Positions 25,745 to 35,316 of a DNA stretch of 64,000 nt are shown piece by piece. The number at the start of each line of letters is the position of its first letter. Positions within the stretch are counted from its first letter, which is position 1. The translations under genes and the position numbers were made by a program. The notes under the pieces were generated by a model. The model was not told the DNA's origin. It was given only the letters and a program-made list of their open reading frames with translations, and searched no databases. Source of the stretch: a bacterium (GTDB lineage: Bacteria > Vulcanimicrobiota > Vulcanimicrobiia > Vulcanimicrobiales > Vulcanimicrobiaceae); the NCBI GenBank assembly GCA_021778415.1, contig JAJYCL010000002.1:1-64000 (forward strand). Direction: 5' to 3'.

Positions 25745-25756
25745 GCAGATCGCATA

Positions 25757-26257
25757 ATGGCAAAAATGAAGCAAATCCGCGTTGCGGAAAAAGCAAAGCG
25801 GCCGGTCGAGGCGCCAACGCTGGAAAATCGTAGAGCGCGGCACGAATACGAAATTCTTGAGTCGATGGAAGCCGGCTTGGTGCTCACCGGAACCGAAGTA
25901 AAAGCTTTACGCGCAGGCGGCGCATCGATGAGCGACGCCTATGCACGCATTAAAGACGGTCAGGCCTGGTTGCATAATCTGCATATTCCGCCGTATAAGC
26001 AGGGAAGTTTTTCGAACGAAGAGCCGCGTCGCTCGCGAAAACTGCTTTTGCATCGCGATCAAATCGCCGGCCTTGCAGAGCGTTCCCAGGAGAAAGGTCT
26101 CACTATCGTTCCTCTCAAGCTGTATTTCACGCGCGGGATGGCGAAAGTGCAAATTGGCGTTGCCCGTGGCAAACAGCTTTGGGATAAACGCGCGGCGATT
26201 CAAAAGCGTGAGGCCGATCGTTCGCTTCGCGCTGCACTCGCTCAACGATCTCGATGA
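25757..26257 (+). CDS. smpB: SsrA-binding protein SmpB
   Basis: 166 residues. SmpB binds tmRNA and starts trans-translation of stalled ribosomes. The pattern ENRRARHEYEILESMEAGLVLTGTEVKALRAG, the SYARI-like MSDAYARIKDGQAWL and LHIPPYKQGSF matches the family, as does the basic C-terminus RGKQLWDKRAAIQKREADRS. An ssrA gene was not seen in this window. It overlaps the tilS start by 4 bases. Confidence 0.97.
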   Translation: MAKMKQIRVAEKAKRPVEAPTLENRRARHEYEILESMEAGLVLTGTEVKALRAGGASMSDAYARIKDGQAWLHNLHIPPYKQGSFSNEEPRRSRKLLLHRDQIAGLAERSQEKGLTIVPLKLYFTRGMAKVQIGVARGKQLWDKRAAIQKREADRSLRAALAQRSR

Positions 26258-27141
26258 TGTCCGGGCAGCAACTCGAGGAGTTGCTTTCCGATGAGACGGT
26301 CGTACGCGATGGCGAACGCGTGCTGGTTGCGTGCAGCGGTGGGCCGGATTCCGTTGCGCTTGCGCACCTTTTTGCAACGGTTGCGCCGCGCCGTCTGCTG
26401 ACGATTTCGTTCGCGTACATCCATCATTCGACGCGTCACTCCGCATGGCAAGATGAAGCGGTTGTCTTACGCATCGGTGCATCGCTCCATGTCGATGTCG
26501 ATGTGCGTGCCATCGAGCAGACTGCGCATGATGAAGCGTCACTTCGCGATGCTCGTTACCGGGCGCTCTGCGATCTGGCGCAGCAGCTTGGGGCAACGGC
26601 CATTGCCACGGCGCATCACGCTCAGGATCAGACCGAGTCCGTCTTGCTCGCGCTCTTCCGCGGGACCGGCCCAGCCGGGCTACTCGGAATGCCGACTCGT
26701 CGGACGCTCGATGCCGGAATCGATCTGGTACGGCCGCTTTTACGTGCCGATCCCCAGAGTTTGCTGGCCTATTGCCATGCGCAGGGTCTCCCGTATGCCG
26801 TCGATCCCACCAACGATGATCGAGATCTGCGACGGAATGCGATTCGTGCCGCTTTGCACGAAGTTCGCCCGTATTTTCCAGGGATGGACGAAGCCGTCGC
26901 ACGGGCAGTGATGCTCGTCGAAAACGAGCGTGATGCGACCCCGCGGGCCGACTTACGTCGCCATGTCCGCGAGGTATTGCGTGACGAAGATGCTCTCCAT
27001 GACGTTTCATTCGAGCGAATCGAAGCCGCAGTTCGGGCGCTTGAGCGCGGAACGACCGGGCGCTTCGAATTGCGGGGCGGCTTGACGCTTCGCGTCGACG
27101 GCCGGACACTCACCATCGAACGGAGATCCCATGACTCTTAA
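26254..27141 (+). CDS. tilS: tRNA(Ile)-lysidine synthase, short form
   Basis: 295 residues. It puts lysine on C34 of tRNA-Ile(CAU) so that it reads AUA. The PP-loop ACSGGPDSVALAHLF lies at residue 26-40, then HHSTRHSAWQDEA and the conserved HHAQDQTESVLLALFRGTG with RPLLRADPQSLLAYC and VDPTNDD..RNAIR. The C-terminal domains of the longer TilS are absent, as in many bacteria with short forms. It overlaps hpt by 11 bases; the tilS-hpt-ftsH order is well conserved in Firmicutes. Confidence 0.95.
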   Translation: MMSGQQLEELLSDETVVRDGERVLVACSGGPDSVALAHLFATVAPRRLLTISFAYIHHSTRHSAWQDEAVVLRIGASLHVDVDVRAIEQTAHDEASLRDARYRALCDLAQQLGATAIATAHHAQDQTESVLLALFRGTGPAGLLGMPTRRTLDAGIDLVRPLLRADPQSLLAYCHAQGLPYAVDPTNDDRDLRRNAIRAALHEVRPYFPGMDEAVARAVMLVENERDATPRADLRRHVREVLRDEDALHDVSFERIEAAVRALERGTTGRFELRGGLTLRVDGRTLTIERRSHDS

Positions 27142-27703
27142 CGCCTACGAGCCGACGATCGAACGGACGCTCGCCTCACGGGAGGAGATCGCCGCGACCG
27201 TCGCTCGTCTTGCCGATCGGATTGCGGCGGACTATGCCGGGAAACCGCTGCTCCTCATCGGCGTGTTAAAGGGAGCGCTCCACGTGAGCGTTGACCTAGC
27301 TCGGGAGATCTCGCGGCGTATCGACGGCCCCAGTGAAATACGAATGGAATATATCTGCGTTTCAAGTTATGGGAACGCGACTCGCTCAAGCGGCGAGGTG
27401 CGGCTGCTCAAGGATGTCGACCGTGAGACGGCCGGGCAAAATGTCCTGATCATTGAGGATATCATCGATAATGGCCATACGCTGGCGTACCTGCGCGATC
27501 TCTTCCAACGCCGAAATCCGGCAACGCTGCGCAGCTGCGTCCTCTTCGATAAGCCCTATCGCCGGTTGGTGAACGTGCCTGTCGAGTATGTCGGAATGAC
27601 CGTCCCTGATGAATTTGTCATAGGGTACGGCTTGGATTACCAAGAACTCTATCGTAATCTTCCCTACCTCGCACAGCTCAAAGCGAGCGCCTTTTCCAGC
27701 TAA
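27131..27703 (+). CDS. hpt: Hypoxanthine phosphoribosyltransferase
   Basis: 190 residues. Purine salvage enzyme that makes IMP and GMP from base and PRPP. The PRPP loop is VLIIEDIIDNGHTLAYL, the pyrophosphate loop VLKGALHVSVDLAR and the base contacts CVLFDKPYRRL. The next gene, ftsH, starts after 23 bases. This gene order tilS-hpt-ftsH is typical; the tilS product and Hpt interact with FtsH in Bacillus. Confidence 0.96.
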   Translation: MTLNAYEPTIERTLASREEIAATVARLADRIAADYAGKPLLLIGVLKGALHVSVDLAREISRRIDGPSEIRMEYICVSSYGNATRSSGEVRLLKDVDRETAGQNVLIIEDIIDNGHTLAYLRDLFQRRNPATLRSCVLFDKPYRRLVNVPVEYVGMTVPDEFVIGYGLDYQELYRNLPYLAQLKASAFSS

Positions 27704-27726
27704 TTACAAAGAAAGCCACCCCCCTC

Positions 27727-29646
27727 GTGCCAAAATATCTCAAACCGCTCGTGCTCCTGGTAATCGTCCTCGTGGCGATGTTTTTTGTGCTCAAGGCATT
27801 TACGCCGGTCACAGATACATCCGTACGTCTCGATTATGGGACGTTCTATCAAAAGCTTGAGTCCAATAAGGTTTCCTCGATTTCGGCAGTCGGGTTGGAT
27901 GCCACCGGCAAGCTGACGGACGGATCGGCGTATTCCGTCACGCTGCCAAACAAAGATCAGGCGTTTGTCAACGAGCTCACCAAGCATATTCCGTCGGGGC
28001 AAATTCGTTGGGCGCAACAGCCGAACGGCTCGGTCCTTTCGATGTTGAGTCCGCTTATTACGGTAGCGATTATGGTGCTGCTGTTTTTCTTTATTTTCCG
28101 CCAAGCACAAAGCGGTGGAAACCAGGCGATGTCGTTCGGGCGGTCGCGCGCAAAAATGTTGAGCGAGAATCGCCCGAAAGTAACCTTTGCCGATGTGGCG
28201 GGCGTGGAAGAAGCCAAAGAAGAGTTGTCGGAGATCGTCGATTTCCTCAAATTTCCCAAGAAGTATCAAGCGTTAGGCGCGCGCATTCCGAAGGGCGTTC
28301 TCTTACTTGGGCCCCCGGGTACCGGTAAGACGTTGCTAGCGCGGGCTATCGCCGGTGAAGCCGGCGTTCCATTTTTGTCGATCTCCGGTTCGGATTTCGT
28401 CGAAATGTTTGTCGGTGTCGGGGCATCGCGCGTTCGCGATCTCTTCGACCAAGCAAAGAAGTCGGCACCGTGTATCATTTTTATCGACGAAATCGATGCG
28501 GTGGGCCGTCAACGTGGCGCCGGTCTCGGCGGCGGACACGACGAGCGCGAGCAGACCTTAAATCAGTTGCTTGTCGAGATGGATGGTTTCGATCAAAATG
28601 TCGGCGTCATTCTCATTGCAGCGACGAACCGTGCCGACGTCCTCGATCCGGCGTTGCTGCGTCCGGGTCGCTTTGATCGCCAAGTCGTTGTCGGTCGCGC
28701 GGATTTTCGCGGGCGCGCCAAAATTTTGGAAGTGCATGCGCGCAATAAACCGCTGGCAAAAGAAGTCTCCATCGATGTCCTTGCGAAGCGCACGCCGGGA
28801 TTCTCCGGTGCCGATTTAGAGAATCTTCTCAACGAAGCTGCGCTCCTCGCAGCTCGCCGTAATCGAACGGTCATCGAGATGCAAGATTGCGATGAAGCCA
28901 TCGATCGTGTGATGGTCGGGCCTGAGCGCAAATCGTTGGTCATGTCGCAAAAAGAGAAAGAAAACACCGCCTATCACGAGTCGGGCCACGCGATTATCGG
29001 TGGCACGCTTGAAAAATCGAGCCCAGTGCATAAGGTGACGATTATTCCGCGCGGTATGGCCTTGGGTATTACCTGGTCGTTGCCCGAGGATGATCGGCAC
29101 AGCCAAAGTAAAGATGAATTACTCGCGCAGATCACGATGGCCATGGGTGGTCGGTTAGCTGAAGAAATTCAGTTTGGCGATGTCACCACCGGCGCATCGA
29201 ATGATTTTGAAAACGCAACGGCGATGGCGCGGGCGATGGTCACGCAATACGGCATGTCCGAATTGGGCCCGATCTCGTTCGGTCGCGGCGCTCACCAAGT
29301 ATTTCTTGGGCGCGATTTCGGCGATGAGCGGAACTACTCTGAAGAAGTTGCCAGTAAGATCGACGCGGAAGTTCGCCGCATCATCGAAACGTGTTATGAA
29401 AACGGCCGCCGTATTCTCAACGAAAACTGGGAAAAAGTCGAGCGGATGGTTGCTTCATTGCTCGAATTTGAAACAGTTGAAGCCGAGGAAGTCCGCGCTA
29501 TTTTAGCCGGGACGCCGTATGATCGCGATAGTTCCTCGGGTGGAAGCGCGGTCGCCGCCGAGCCCGAGCGAGCGCTTCCGCAAGCGGAAGCCCCAGCCGT
29601 AAAGCCGACGCTCCTCCCACCGAATATCTCTCCGGAACCGGCATGA
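27727..29646 (+). CDS. ftsH: ATP-dependent zinc metalloprotease FtsH
   Basis: 639 residues, GTG start. Two membrane helices near residues 7-27 and 104-124 flank a small periplasmic domain; the AAA domain has Walker A GPPGTGKT at 195-202, Walker B IIFIDEID, the SRH region and the peptidase HESGH at 417-421. FtsH degrades membrane and regulatory proteins as a hexamer. The C-terminus ends with a proline- and glutamate-rich tail. It overlaps the M16-like gene by 4 bases (ATGA), which places the two M16-like proteins under the same promoter. Confidence 0.98.
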   Translation: MPKYLKPLVLLVIVLVAMFFVLKAFTPVTDTSVRLDYGTFYQKLESNKVSSISAVGLDATGKLTDGSAYSVTLPNKDQAFVNELTKHIPSGQIRWAQQPNGSVLSMLSPLITVAIMVLLFFFIFRQAQSGGNQAMSFGRSRAKMLSENRPKVTFADVAGVEEAKEELSEIVDFLKFPKKYQALGARIPKGVLLLGPPGTGKTLLARAIAGEAGVPFLSISGSDFVEMFVGVGASRVRDLFDQAKKSAPCIIFIDEIDAVGRQRGAGLGGGHDEREQTLNQLLVEMDGFDQNVGVILIAATNRADVLDPALLRPGRFDRQVVVGRADFRGRAKILEVHARNKPLAKEVSIDVLAKRTPGFSGADLENLLNEAALLAARRNRTVIEMQDCDEAIDRVMVGPERKSLVMSQKEKENTAYHESGHAIIGGTLEKSSPVHKVTIIPRGMALGITWSLPEDDRHSQSKDELLAQITMAMGGRLAEEIQFGDVTTGASNDFENATAMARAMVTQYGMSELGPISFGRGAHQVFLGRDFGDERNYSEEVASKIDAEVRRIIETCYENGRRILNENWEKVERMVASLLEFETVEAEEVRAILAGTPYDRDSSSGGSAVAAEPERALPQAEAPAVKPTLLPPNISPEPA

Positions 29647-30893
29647 TGCGCCGAGCGCTAGCGATTGCGTGCATGTGTGCATGCACGCTGGCGCCCAGGG
29701 GTGCGGCCTTCGCCTCGGGCGATCAGGCAACTGGGACGCTGGCTCGTGGTGGGACGTATGTCGTGCAACAAGATCCGGCATCGCCGGTCACTGCCATCGC
29801 TCTCTGGTTCCGCGCTCCCGCCGCCGGTTACGACGGCGCGACTCCTGGTATCTCGCGATTGGCTGCGGCCGCCGCCGCAAGTTCTCCGCTGGCAACGGGC
29901 AAATCCTTAGCCCATTTCGTGCGCGATCTCGGCGGACGTTTTTCGATTAATATCTTCGCCGATCTCGTCGGTGTCGATGCCCTTGTTCCGAATGCCCAAG
30001 CGCGCCGCGTCATTGCGGCGATGACGGCGGCGTATTTTGCACCGACGATCGATGATGCGTCATTGACCATGGCGCGTCGCGACGAAGCGGTTGCTTTCGT
30101 AACCCAACGCTATTCGCTTGGATCGACGCTGCAGACGGCTCTGGCGATGGCGCTCTTTGCTCATGGACCGCATCATGATCCCCTCTTGCCACCGTCCGTA
30201 GCGGCCATTGGAAGTATTCCTCGCGATGCGGTCTCATCGTTCGCACACCAAGCCTTTGCTTCATCGAACGCGGTCTTAGCGGTGGTTGGCAACGTGTCGC
30301 CGGATATCGTGCGTGCCGTGACCGACGGGACACCGAATCAAGGGAGCGCGCCGATGCTCGACTCGTTGCCGGGGGACGAGCCGCTGGATACGACGATCGA
30401 TGCACCGGTTGCCGGAATAGGGATCGCATGGAGCGGCCCTTCCATCTCCGATGAGAAAGCCGCAACCGCGATGGATTTTCTTGCCGATCAACTCTTTTCT
30501 TCGCCGCCGCCGCATGTCACTGGTCAGTTCGTGACCTTGCATGCCGCAGGGATGTTTTTTGCCACCATATCGGGGCCCTCGGCGAACGCAACAAAAAAAC
30601 GCGTTCTTGCGCGAATCGAGCAACTGCAATCACCGCTTGATGCAGCGACATTTGCGCGCCTCCATGCAGCGTTTCTCTTGCGCATTCGTCAGCAAACACA
30701 AGCGCCCGATGAAGTTGCCGATGAAATCGGATGGTATGCATCGGAAGGCAACGCGGCCTATGCGCCTGGAGATCATCGCGGAGCGTATTGGACGGCCGCG
30801 ACATCCTTAACGCCGGAATACGTCGCATCGATTGCGGCGCGCTACTTCTCTCACCCGGTTGTGGTCACGACGAAGCAGTCGGCGACGCCATGA
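29643..30893 (+). CDS. M16 (insulinase-like) protein without the HXXEH motif, copy 1
   Basis: 416 residues with a signal peptide (residues 1-25, ending GAAFASGDQ). Fold is that of M16 peptidases: the first domain reads SPVTAIALWFRAPAAGYDGATPGISRLAAAAAASS and LAHFVRDLGGRFSINIFADLVGVDAL, the second VLAVVGNVSPDIVRAV. At the place of the zinc HXXEH there is only ISRLAAAAA, so it should be inactive. Such subunits serve as partners of active ones. Here the next gene is of the same type, and neither has the motif. Confidence 0.8.
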   Translation: MMRRALAIACMCACTLAPRGAAFASGDQATGTLARGGTYVVQQDPASPVTAIALWFRAPAAGYDGATPGISRLAAAAAASSPLATGKSLAHFVRDLGGRFSINIFADLVGVDALVPNAQARRVIAAMTAAYFAPTIDDASLTMARRDEAVAFVTQRYSLGSTLQTALAMALFAHGPHHDPLLPPSVAAIGSIPRDAVSSFAHQAFASSNAVLAVVGNVSPDIVRAVTDGTPNQGSAPMLDSLPGDEPLDTTIDAPVAGIGIAWSGPSISDEKAATAMDFLADQLFSSPPPHVTGQFVTLHAAGMFFATISGPSANATKKRVLARIEQLQSPLDAATFARLHAAFLLRIRQQTQAPDEVADEIGWYASEGNAAYAPGDHRGAYWTAATSLTPEYVASIAARYFSHPVVVTTKQSATP

Positions 30894-32131
30894 GACCCTT
30901 TCTTGCCGTCGTACCCCTCATGGCAATGCTGCTCGGCGCAATGCCTGCATTGCACGTTCTTCCCGATGCAAGCTCGCCGATTGCCGTCGCCGCGTTTTCC
31001 GTCCCGGCTGGGTTAGACCGCCAAACCGATTCGGAGAACGGATTGGCGGCGTTTACGGCGTATGCGATTCTTGAGGGGAATGTCTCGGATGGGACATCAC
31101 TTCTGGATGCCGTCACAGCGCAAGGCGGAACGATCAGCGTCGATGTCACATCGCGGGCCAGCCTGTTTACGATTACGGCCCTTCCCGATCGCTTTGCCTC
31201 GGTGGTTGCGCTGTTTGCTCAAAGCTTACAGCATCCGGATTTTTCCCCGGTTACGATGGCCCATACGCGCGCAGCCGTGTTAGCGCAATTCGCCGAATCA
31301 CAACGTAATGGCGCGCTCATTGCCGAGCAGATGATCGATGGCGTACAGGCCGCGGTCAATGAATCGGCGGCGACACCACTGGGATTGCCGGCAACGATCG
31401 TCGCCATTCGCTCATCGAACGTCGAAAAATTTTTCACCCAAAACTATCGTCGTAACGGGGCCGCAATCGTCGCAACGGATGTGAAAACGCAGGCTGCTAT
31501 TGCCGCGTTGCTCGATGCATTAGCACCCGGTACGCCTGCCAAAATTCGGGGCGAGGCGCGTCCGCTCATTGGAGCCTCGCGCGAACTGCAGGCAGTGCGC
31601 TCGCATGCGTCGCTCGCCTATGTCCTTTCGTTTCCGGCTCCCGGGCCTCGCGACATGGCCGCGCCGGCAGCCTTTGTCTTTGCTCAAATGCTACAAACAG
31701 CGATCGCTCAACTCGCCGAATTGCCGGATATCCCGTCGCGCTCGCTCACTGACGGTGCGATCGACGTCACCTACGATTATCTCCATGCCCCGGCGCGTTA
31801 TGTCGTTACGATCGACGGATCGCTTGGGAACGCATCGCGTGTGGTGAGCGTAACGATGGGTCTAGCCAAGGCGTTTTCATCGCTCCGATTCAAGGGGAAT
31901 GTGAATCGGTTCATCGCGATAGCCCGGGGCCGGATGCTCGAAGGTGCGCGCACACCCACCGCCCGCGTAGAGATGTCCGCGCAATTTTTAGCAGCAGGTT
32001 TACCCCTCGATCAACTGGCGATTTTCGATCGTGAGTTAGGGAATGTCGACGCGGCAATGCTCGAACACGCGGCGCGCGGTTTACGCTCGGCACCGACGAT
32101 CGCCGTTGTTGGATCGGTGGACGGGAACTGA
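30890..32131 (+). CDS. M16 (insulinase-like) protein without the HXXEH motif, copy 2
   Basis: 413 residues starting MRPFLAVVPLMAMLLGAMP, a signal peptide. The M16 pattern is seen in AVAAFSVPAGLDRQTDSENGLAAFTAYAILEG, in DGTSLLDAVTAQGGTISVDVTSRASLFTITALPD, and in FFTQNYRRNGAAIVATDVK. The HXXEH position reads LAAFTAYAILEG, so no zinc ligands remain. The ATG overlaps the stop of copy 1 (ATGA). A longer frame starting inside copy 1 was rejected. It ends in a TGA that overlaps the start of a glycosyltransferase. Confidence 0.8.
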   Translation: MRPFLAVVPLMAMLLGAMPALHVLPDASSPIAVAAFSVPAGLDRQTDSENGLAAFTAYAILEGNVSDGTSLLDAVTAQGGTISVDVTSRASLFTITALPDRFASVVALFAQSLQHPDFSPVTMAHTRAAVLAQFAESQRNGALIAEQMIDGVQAAVNESAATPLGLPATIVAIRSSNVEKFFTQNYRRNGAAIVATDVKTQAAIAALLDALAPGTPAKIRGEARPLIGASRELQAVRSHASLAYVLSFPAPGPRDMAAPAAFVFAQMLQTAIAQLAELPDIPSRSLTDGAIDVTYDYLHAPARYVVTIDGSLGNASRVVSVTMGLAKAFSSLRFKGNVNRFIAIARGRMLEGARTPTARVEMSAQFLAAGLPLDQLAIFDRELGNVDAAMLEHAARGLRSAPTIAVVGSVDGN

Positions 32132-33201
32132 AAGTCGCTCTCGTTCACGATTATTTGAACCAGCGCGGCGGTGCCGAACGTGTTTTTGCACAGATTGCTC
32201 ATACGTTTCCGGATGCCCCAATCTATACGTCGATGGTCGATCTCGATGTTACCGGAGATCTCTTCCCGGGCCGAACGATTCACACGTCATTTCTTCAGCA
32301 TATGCCTGCACGCAGACGCCTGTTTCGCTGGTATGCACACCTGTATCCACGGGCATTCGAAGCATTCGATTTGCGTGAATACGATGTCGTTGTGAGTTCG
32401 TCAAGCGCCTGGGCGAAAGGTGTGCGGACCCGTGCCGATGCCGTGCACGTGAGTTATCTGCATGCGGTGAGTCGCTTTGTTTTTGATTACGATGCCTACA
32501 TCGGGGGATTCGGCGTTGGAACGTTGGCTCGCCCGATCATCAATCGGCTTGTTGCGTGGGATGAACAGGCCGCTCAACGCCCAACGCGGCTTCTGGCAAA
32601 CTCGCAGAATGTAGCTGACGATATTGCCAAATATTATCGGCGCAGCGCTACCGTCGTGCATCCTCCCGTTGATCTTCAGCGATTTACGCCAACGGATAAT
32701 AGGAGCGATTATTTTTTTATCGCGTCGCGATTACTCCCGTATAAACGCATAGATCGTGCAATTGCGGCTGCAAAAGCGGCTGACGTTCGTCTGGTCATTG
32801 TCGGAACTGGGCCATCGCTTGCCGCGTTGCGTGAACAAGCGCATGGATCAAAGGTCGAACTCTTGGGCTTTGTCGATGATGCAACGGTTGTCGCATTGAT
32901 GCGTGAGGCGCGAGCCGTCATACTTCCCGGTAGCGAAGATTTCGGCTTGGTTCCCATTGAAGCGGCCGCCTGCGGAAGGCCCACGATCGCATTGGCGCGT
33001 GGTGGCGCGATGACGACGGTCATACCGGATGTTACCGGAGCACACTTTTCAACCCAAGAAGAACTCACCGAAATTTTGCGTGCGTTCGATGTCACGCGCT
33101 TTTCTCCCGAGCGTATTCGGGCTCACGCACTTGAGTTCGGCAACGACGCATTCCGGCGGAGAATTCGAGAGTGCGTCGAGGAGACGGTTGTATTGCGATG
33201 A
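32128..33201 (+). CDS. GT4-family glycosyltransferase, probably starting with CTG
   Basis: 357 residues. The N-terminus KVALVHDYLNQRGGAERVF is the very common opening of this GT4 group, and its first codon is CTG, overlapping the TGA of the M16 gene as CTGA, in the place where other genes have ATGA. The nearest usual start (TTG at 32155) would lose the first strand. The sugar-nucleotide site is EDFGLVPIEAAACGRPTIALARGG; the acceptor half carries AVSRFVFDYDAYIGG. It makes a glycan, perhaps of the cell envelope. It overlaps the next glycosyltransferase by 4 bases. Confidence 0.88.
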   Translation: MKVALVHDYLNQRGGAERVFAQIAHTFPDAPIYTSMVDLDVTGDLFPGRTIHTSFLQHMPARRRLFRWYAHLYPRAFEAFDLREYDVVVSSSSAWAKGVRTRADAVHVSYLHAVSRFVFDYDAYIGGFGVGTLARPIINRLVAWDEQAAQRPTRLLANSQNVADDIAKYYRRSATVVHPPVDLQRFTPTDNRSDYFFIASRLLPYKRIDRAIAAAKAADVRLVIVGTGPSLAALREQAHGSKVELLGFVDDATVVALMREARAVILPGSEDFGLVPIEAAACGRPTIALARGGAMTTVIPDVTGAHFSTQEELTEILRAFDVTRFSPERIRAHALEFGNDAFRRRIRECVEETVVLR

Positions 33202-34298
33202 CACGTGGCATCCGTATCCCCGTTTTCGATGAGCGCCGTTCGGCGTTTTCGCGATTACGCGATGCGCGGGTACTGGTCTATTGGCCGCACGGATTAGGAG
33301 ATTTCGTTCATCTGGGGACGATACTCCCCGCGCTGGAGCCGAGCAATACGTACACCGTCACACGCATCGGCGACGATTTCGTTAGCATATTCGATGACGC
33401 ACTCGGTATCTTCACGATACAAACCGGAATTCGCCGGATCGATGACGGAAGTTCGTACGGATCGCGTCACTTGGGAATCAATTTTAAACACATTCGGAAC
33501 GGCCCGATGGACGTTATCCTGCCCGAACCGCTTGCGTCACGCATCGACATAACGCAATTTGACGCGATTCTTTATACGGATTATCCCGAACCTGCCGGAA
33601 AATTACGGTTCCCACGTTTTAGTAAGGCACGTGCCGCGATTGCCGCGCTGGCTCCCCACCGCATCGATGCCGTGCAATGGAATGAACCGTTGCCGAATTG
33701 TCTCTCCTTCTCTCCGACACCGGCATTCGATGAAGCGGTTTCTCGTGAATTCGTTCGACGATTTGGGGATCGTTCACGTATTATGCTTCTTGGAACCCAA
33801 GGTCACACGGAACCGCGGAAGGAGTGGCCCTGGGAATATGAGCGCGAACTTATTCGTCGCTGGCTAGATGCGGATGCGCACCATGCAGTTGTGCGGTTTC
33901 AGGATACGCCTTTGAATTTGCCCAATGAGGAAAGGGTTGTATCGGTACGACTATTGAGCGAGCAGTTTGACGTGCCATTTGCCACGTTGCTTAAGGCGCT
34001 TCTTTCACATGCTGCGGTGTATGTTGGCGTTCCGGCGGGGCCATTTCATGCGGCGATGAATCAGGGACGACTTCCCGTTGTTGGGATTTGGCAGGCGCAT
34101 CACCCCGATTGGTATGACGAGTATAATGGGAAATCGCGTCATCTTCTTGGGCGTTTCGCGGCAAAGATGGGCGAACATCGCCCCGCAACAAAAACAAAAC
34201 CGAACAGCCTGTCGCAAAACTATCGTTGTGTTTCTAGTGATAGTATCCCAGTGTCGGATGTGTGGTCGGAGCTCGAGTACGTTCTTACAAACCGGTAG
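33198..34298 (+). CDS. GT9-like (heptosyltransferase-like) glycosyltransferase
   Basis: 366 residues starting MTRGIRIPVFDERR. The Rossmann halves begin with VLVYWPHGLGDFVHLGTILPAL and RSRIMLLGTQGHTEPRKEWP, and the donor site ALLSHAAVYVGVPAGPFHAAMNQGRLPVVGIW corresponds to the ADP-heptosyl group GTGPxHLAAALG. The exact sugar is unknown. ATGA overlap with the preceding GT4, and a 14-base tail-to-tail overlap with the next gene on the other strand. Codon use shows some AT-rich runs near 34.1 kb. Confidence 0.7.
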   Translation: MTRGIRIPVFDERRSAFSRLRDARVLVYWPHGLGDFVHLGTILPALEPSNTYTVTRIGDDFVSIFDDALGIFTIQTGIRRIDDGSSYGSRHLGINFKHIRNGPMDVILPEPLASRIDITQFDAILYTDYPEPAGKLRFPRFSKARAAIAALAPHRIDAVQWNEPLPNCLSFSPTPAFDEAVSREFVRRFGDRSRIMLLGTQGHTEPRKEWPWEYERELIRRWLDADAHHAVVRFQDTPLNLPNEERVVSVRLLSEQFDVPFATLLKALLSHAAVYVGVPAGPFHAAMNQGRLPVVGIWQAHHPDWYDEYNGKSRHLLGRFAAKMGEHRPATKTKPNSLSQNYRCVSSDSIPVSDVWSELEYVLTNR

Positions 34299-35307
34299 CT
34301 GCTCGCCGAAAAACTTCCAGCGTTTGTTCGGCCGTGCGATTCCACGAAAACATCTGCGCGTTCTGCTGACCCGCATCGCGCAAGTGACGACGTAGTGGTT
34401 CATCATTGACGATCCGGCGCAAAGCCTCTTGCCAAGCACTAATATCGTCGAATGCATCGACGTAAAAGGCCGCGTCTTTGCAGACCTCTGGGAGCGACGA
34501 GGCGCGAGAGGCAACGACCGGGGTCCCACATCCCATTGCCTCCAGCGGCGGAATTCCGAATCCTTCGTATCGTGACGGCATAGCGAATGCTAAGGCACCT
34601 CGGTAGAGGCTTTGCAAGACGTCAAACCCGACATCTTTAAAGGTGATTGCGCCGGGAAATGTTCCGTTCGTTACGCAGACGAGGGCAACGTCATCGGCGG
34701 CGAATTCGGCTCGATAGGCAGCCACGAGTGTTGCCAGGTTCTTTCTTTCATCGTCTGCGCCAACGGCTAGGACGTAGCGGCGCCCTCGAAGTTCGTCGGG
34801 CAAAGAAGTCGGCTCCCCGGGTGTGAAGCGCGGGTCGGCGGCCAGAGGGACGACATCGATTTTTTCAGGCGCTACGCCCAAATGACGGATAATTTCATCG
34901 CGCGAAAAGAGCGAATCGGTGACGATTCGTTGGGCTGACGCCGAGCGCAAAAAGGGCTCTTGTTGTTTTGAGCGCTCGCGGTCGTCATTGCTCGGAAATG
35001 CAAATGGAGCGACATCGTGAATCGTTGCAACCGATGGACATCGTTTATTCGAGAGAAACGTTCCGTTCCATGGGTGCCAAACGATGTTCGCGTCGGGTGG
35101 AACGCCTCGCGAAATCGAAAAACCGGTTTGCCCGATTTGTCTTACGAACGTATCGTGCCAGCGCCATGGATATATACCTGGAACAACTAATGTTATCGCC
35201 ACATCGTTGAGTTCGATAAAACGAGATAGTAACGCACGCAGGTACACACCGATTCCTCGGCGATCGTGGAGAAGATTTTTTGCATCGACGGCAATACGGA
35301 GTAGCAT
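34285..35307 (-). CDS. GT4-family glycosyltransferase
   Basis: 340 residues starting [27 protein letters not shown], the opening of the GT4 group that builds surface polysaccharides. The donor site [31 protein letters not shown] is complete, and [20 protein letters not shown] supplies the phosphate contacts. It is transcribed toward the two glycosyltransferases on the plus strand and ends by overlapping the previous gene. It lies 9 bases downstream of the CPBP gene, so one transcript may hold them. Confidence 0.9.
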   Translation of the reverse strand: MLLRIAVDAKNLLHDRRGIGVYLRALLSRFIELNDVAITLVVPGIYPWRWHDTFVRQIGQTGFSISRGVPPDANIVWHPWNGTFLSNKRCPSVATIHDVAPFAFPSNDDRERSKQQEPFLRSASAQRIVTDSLFSRDEIIRHLGVAPEKIDVVPLAADPRFTPGEPTSLPDELRGRRYVLAVGADDERKNLATLVAAYRAEFAADDVALVCVTNGTFPGAITFKDVGFDVLQSLYRGALAFAMPSRYEGFGIPPLEAMGCGTPVVASRASSLPEVCKDAAFYVDAFDDISAWQEALRRIVNDEPLRRHLRDAGQQNAQMFSWNRTAEQTLEVFRRAATGL

Positions 35308-35316
35308 CGTTGGTCG

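Noticed and set aside
25907-27109. Long minus-strand frame of 400 codons
   Set aside because: It lies opposite smpB and tilS, both certain, and its composition (Arg/Ala/His) is that of a shadow frame.
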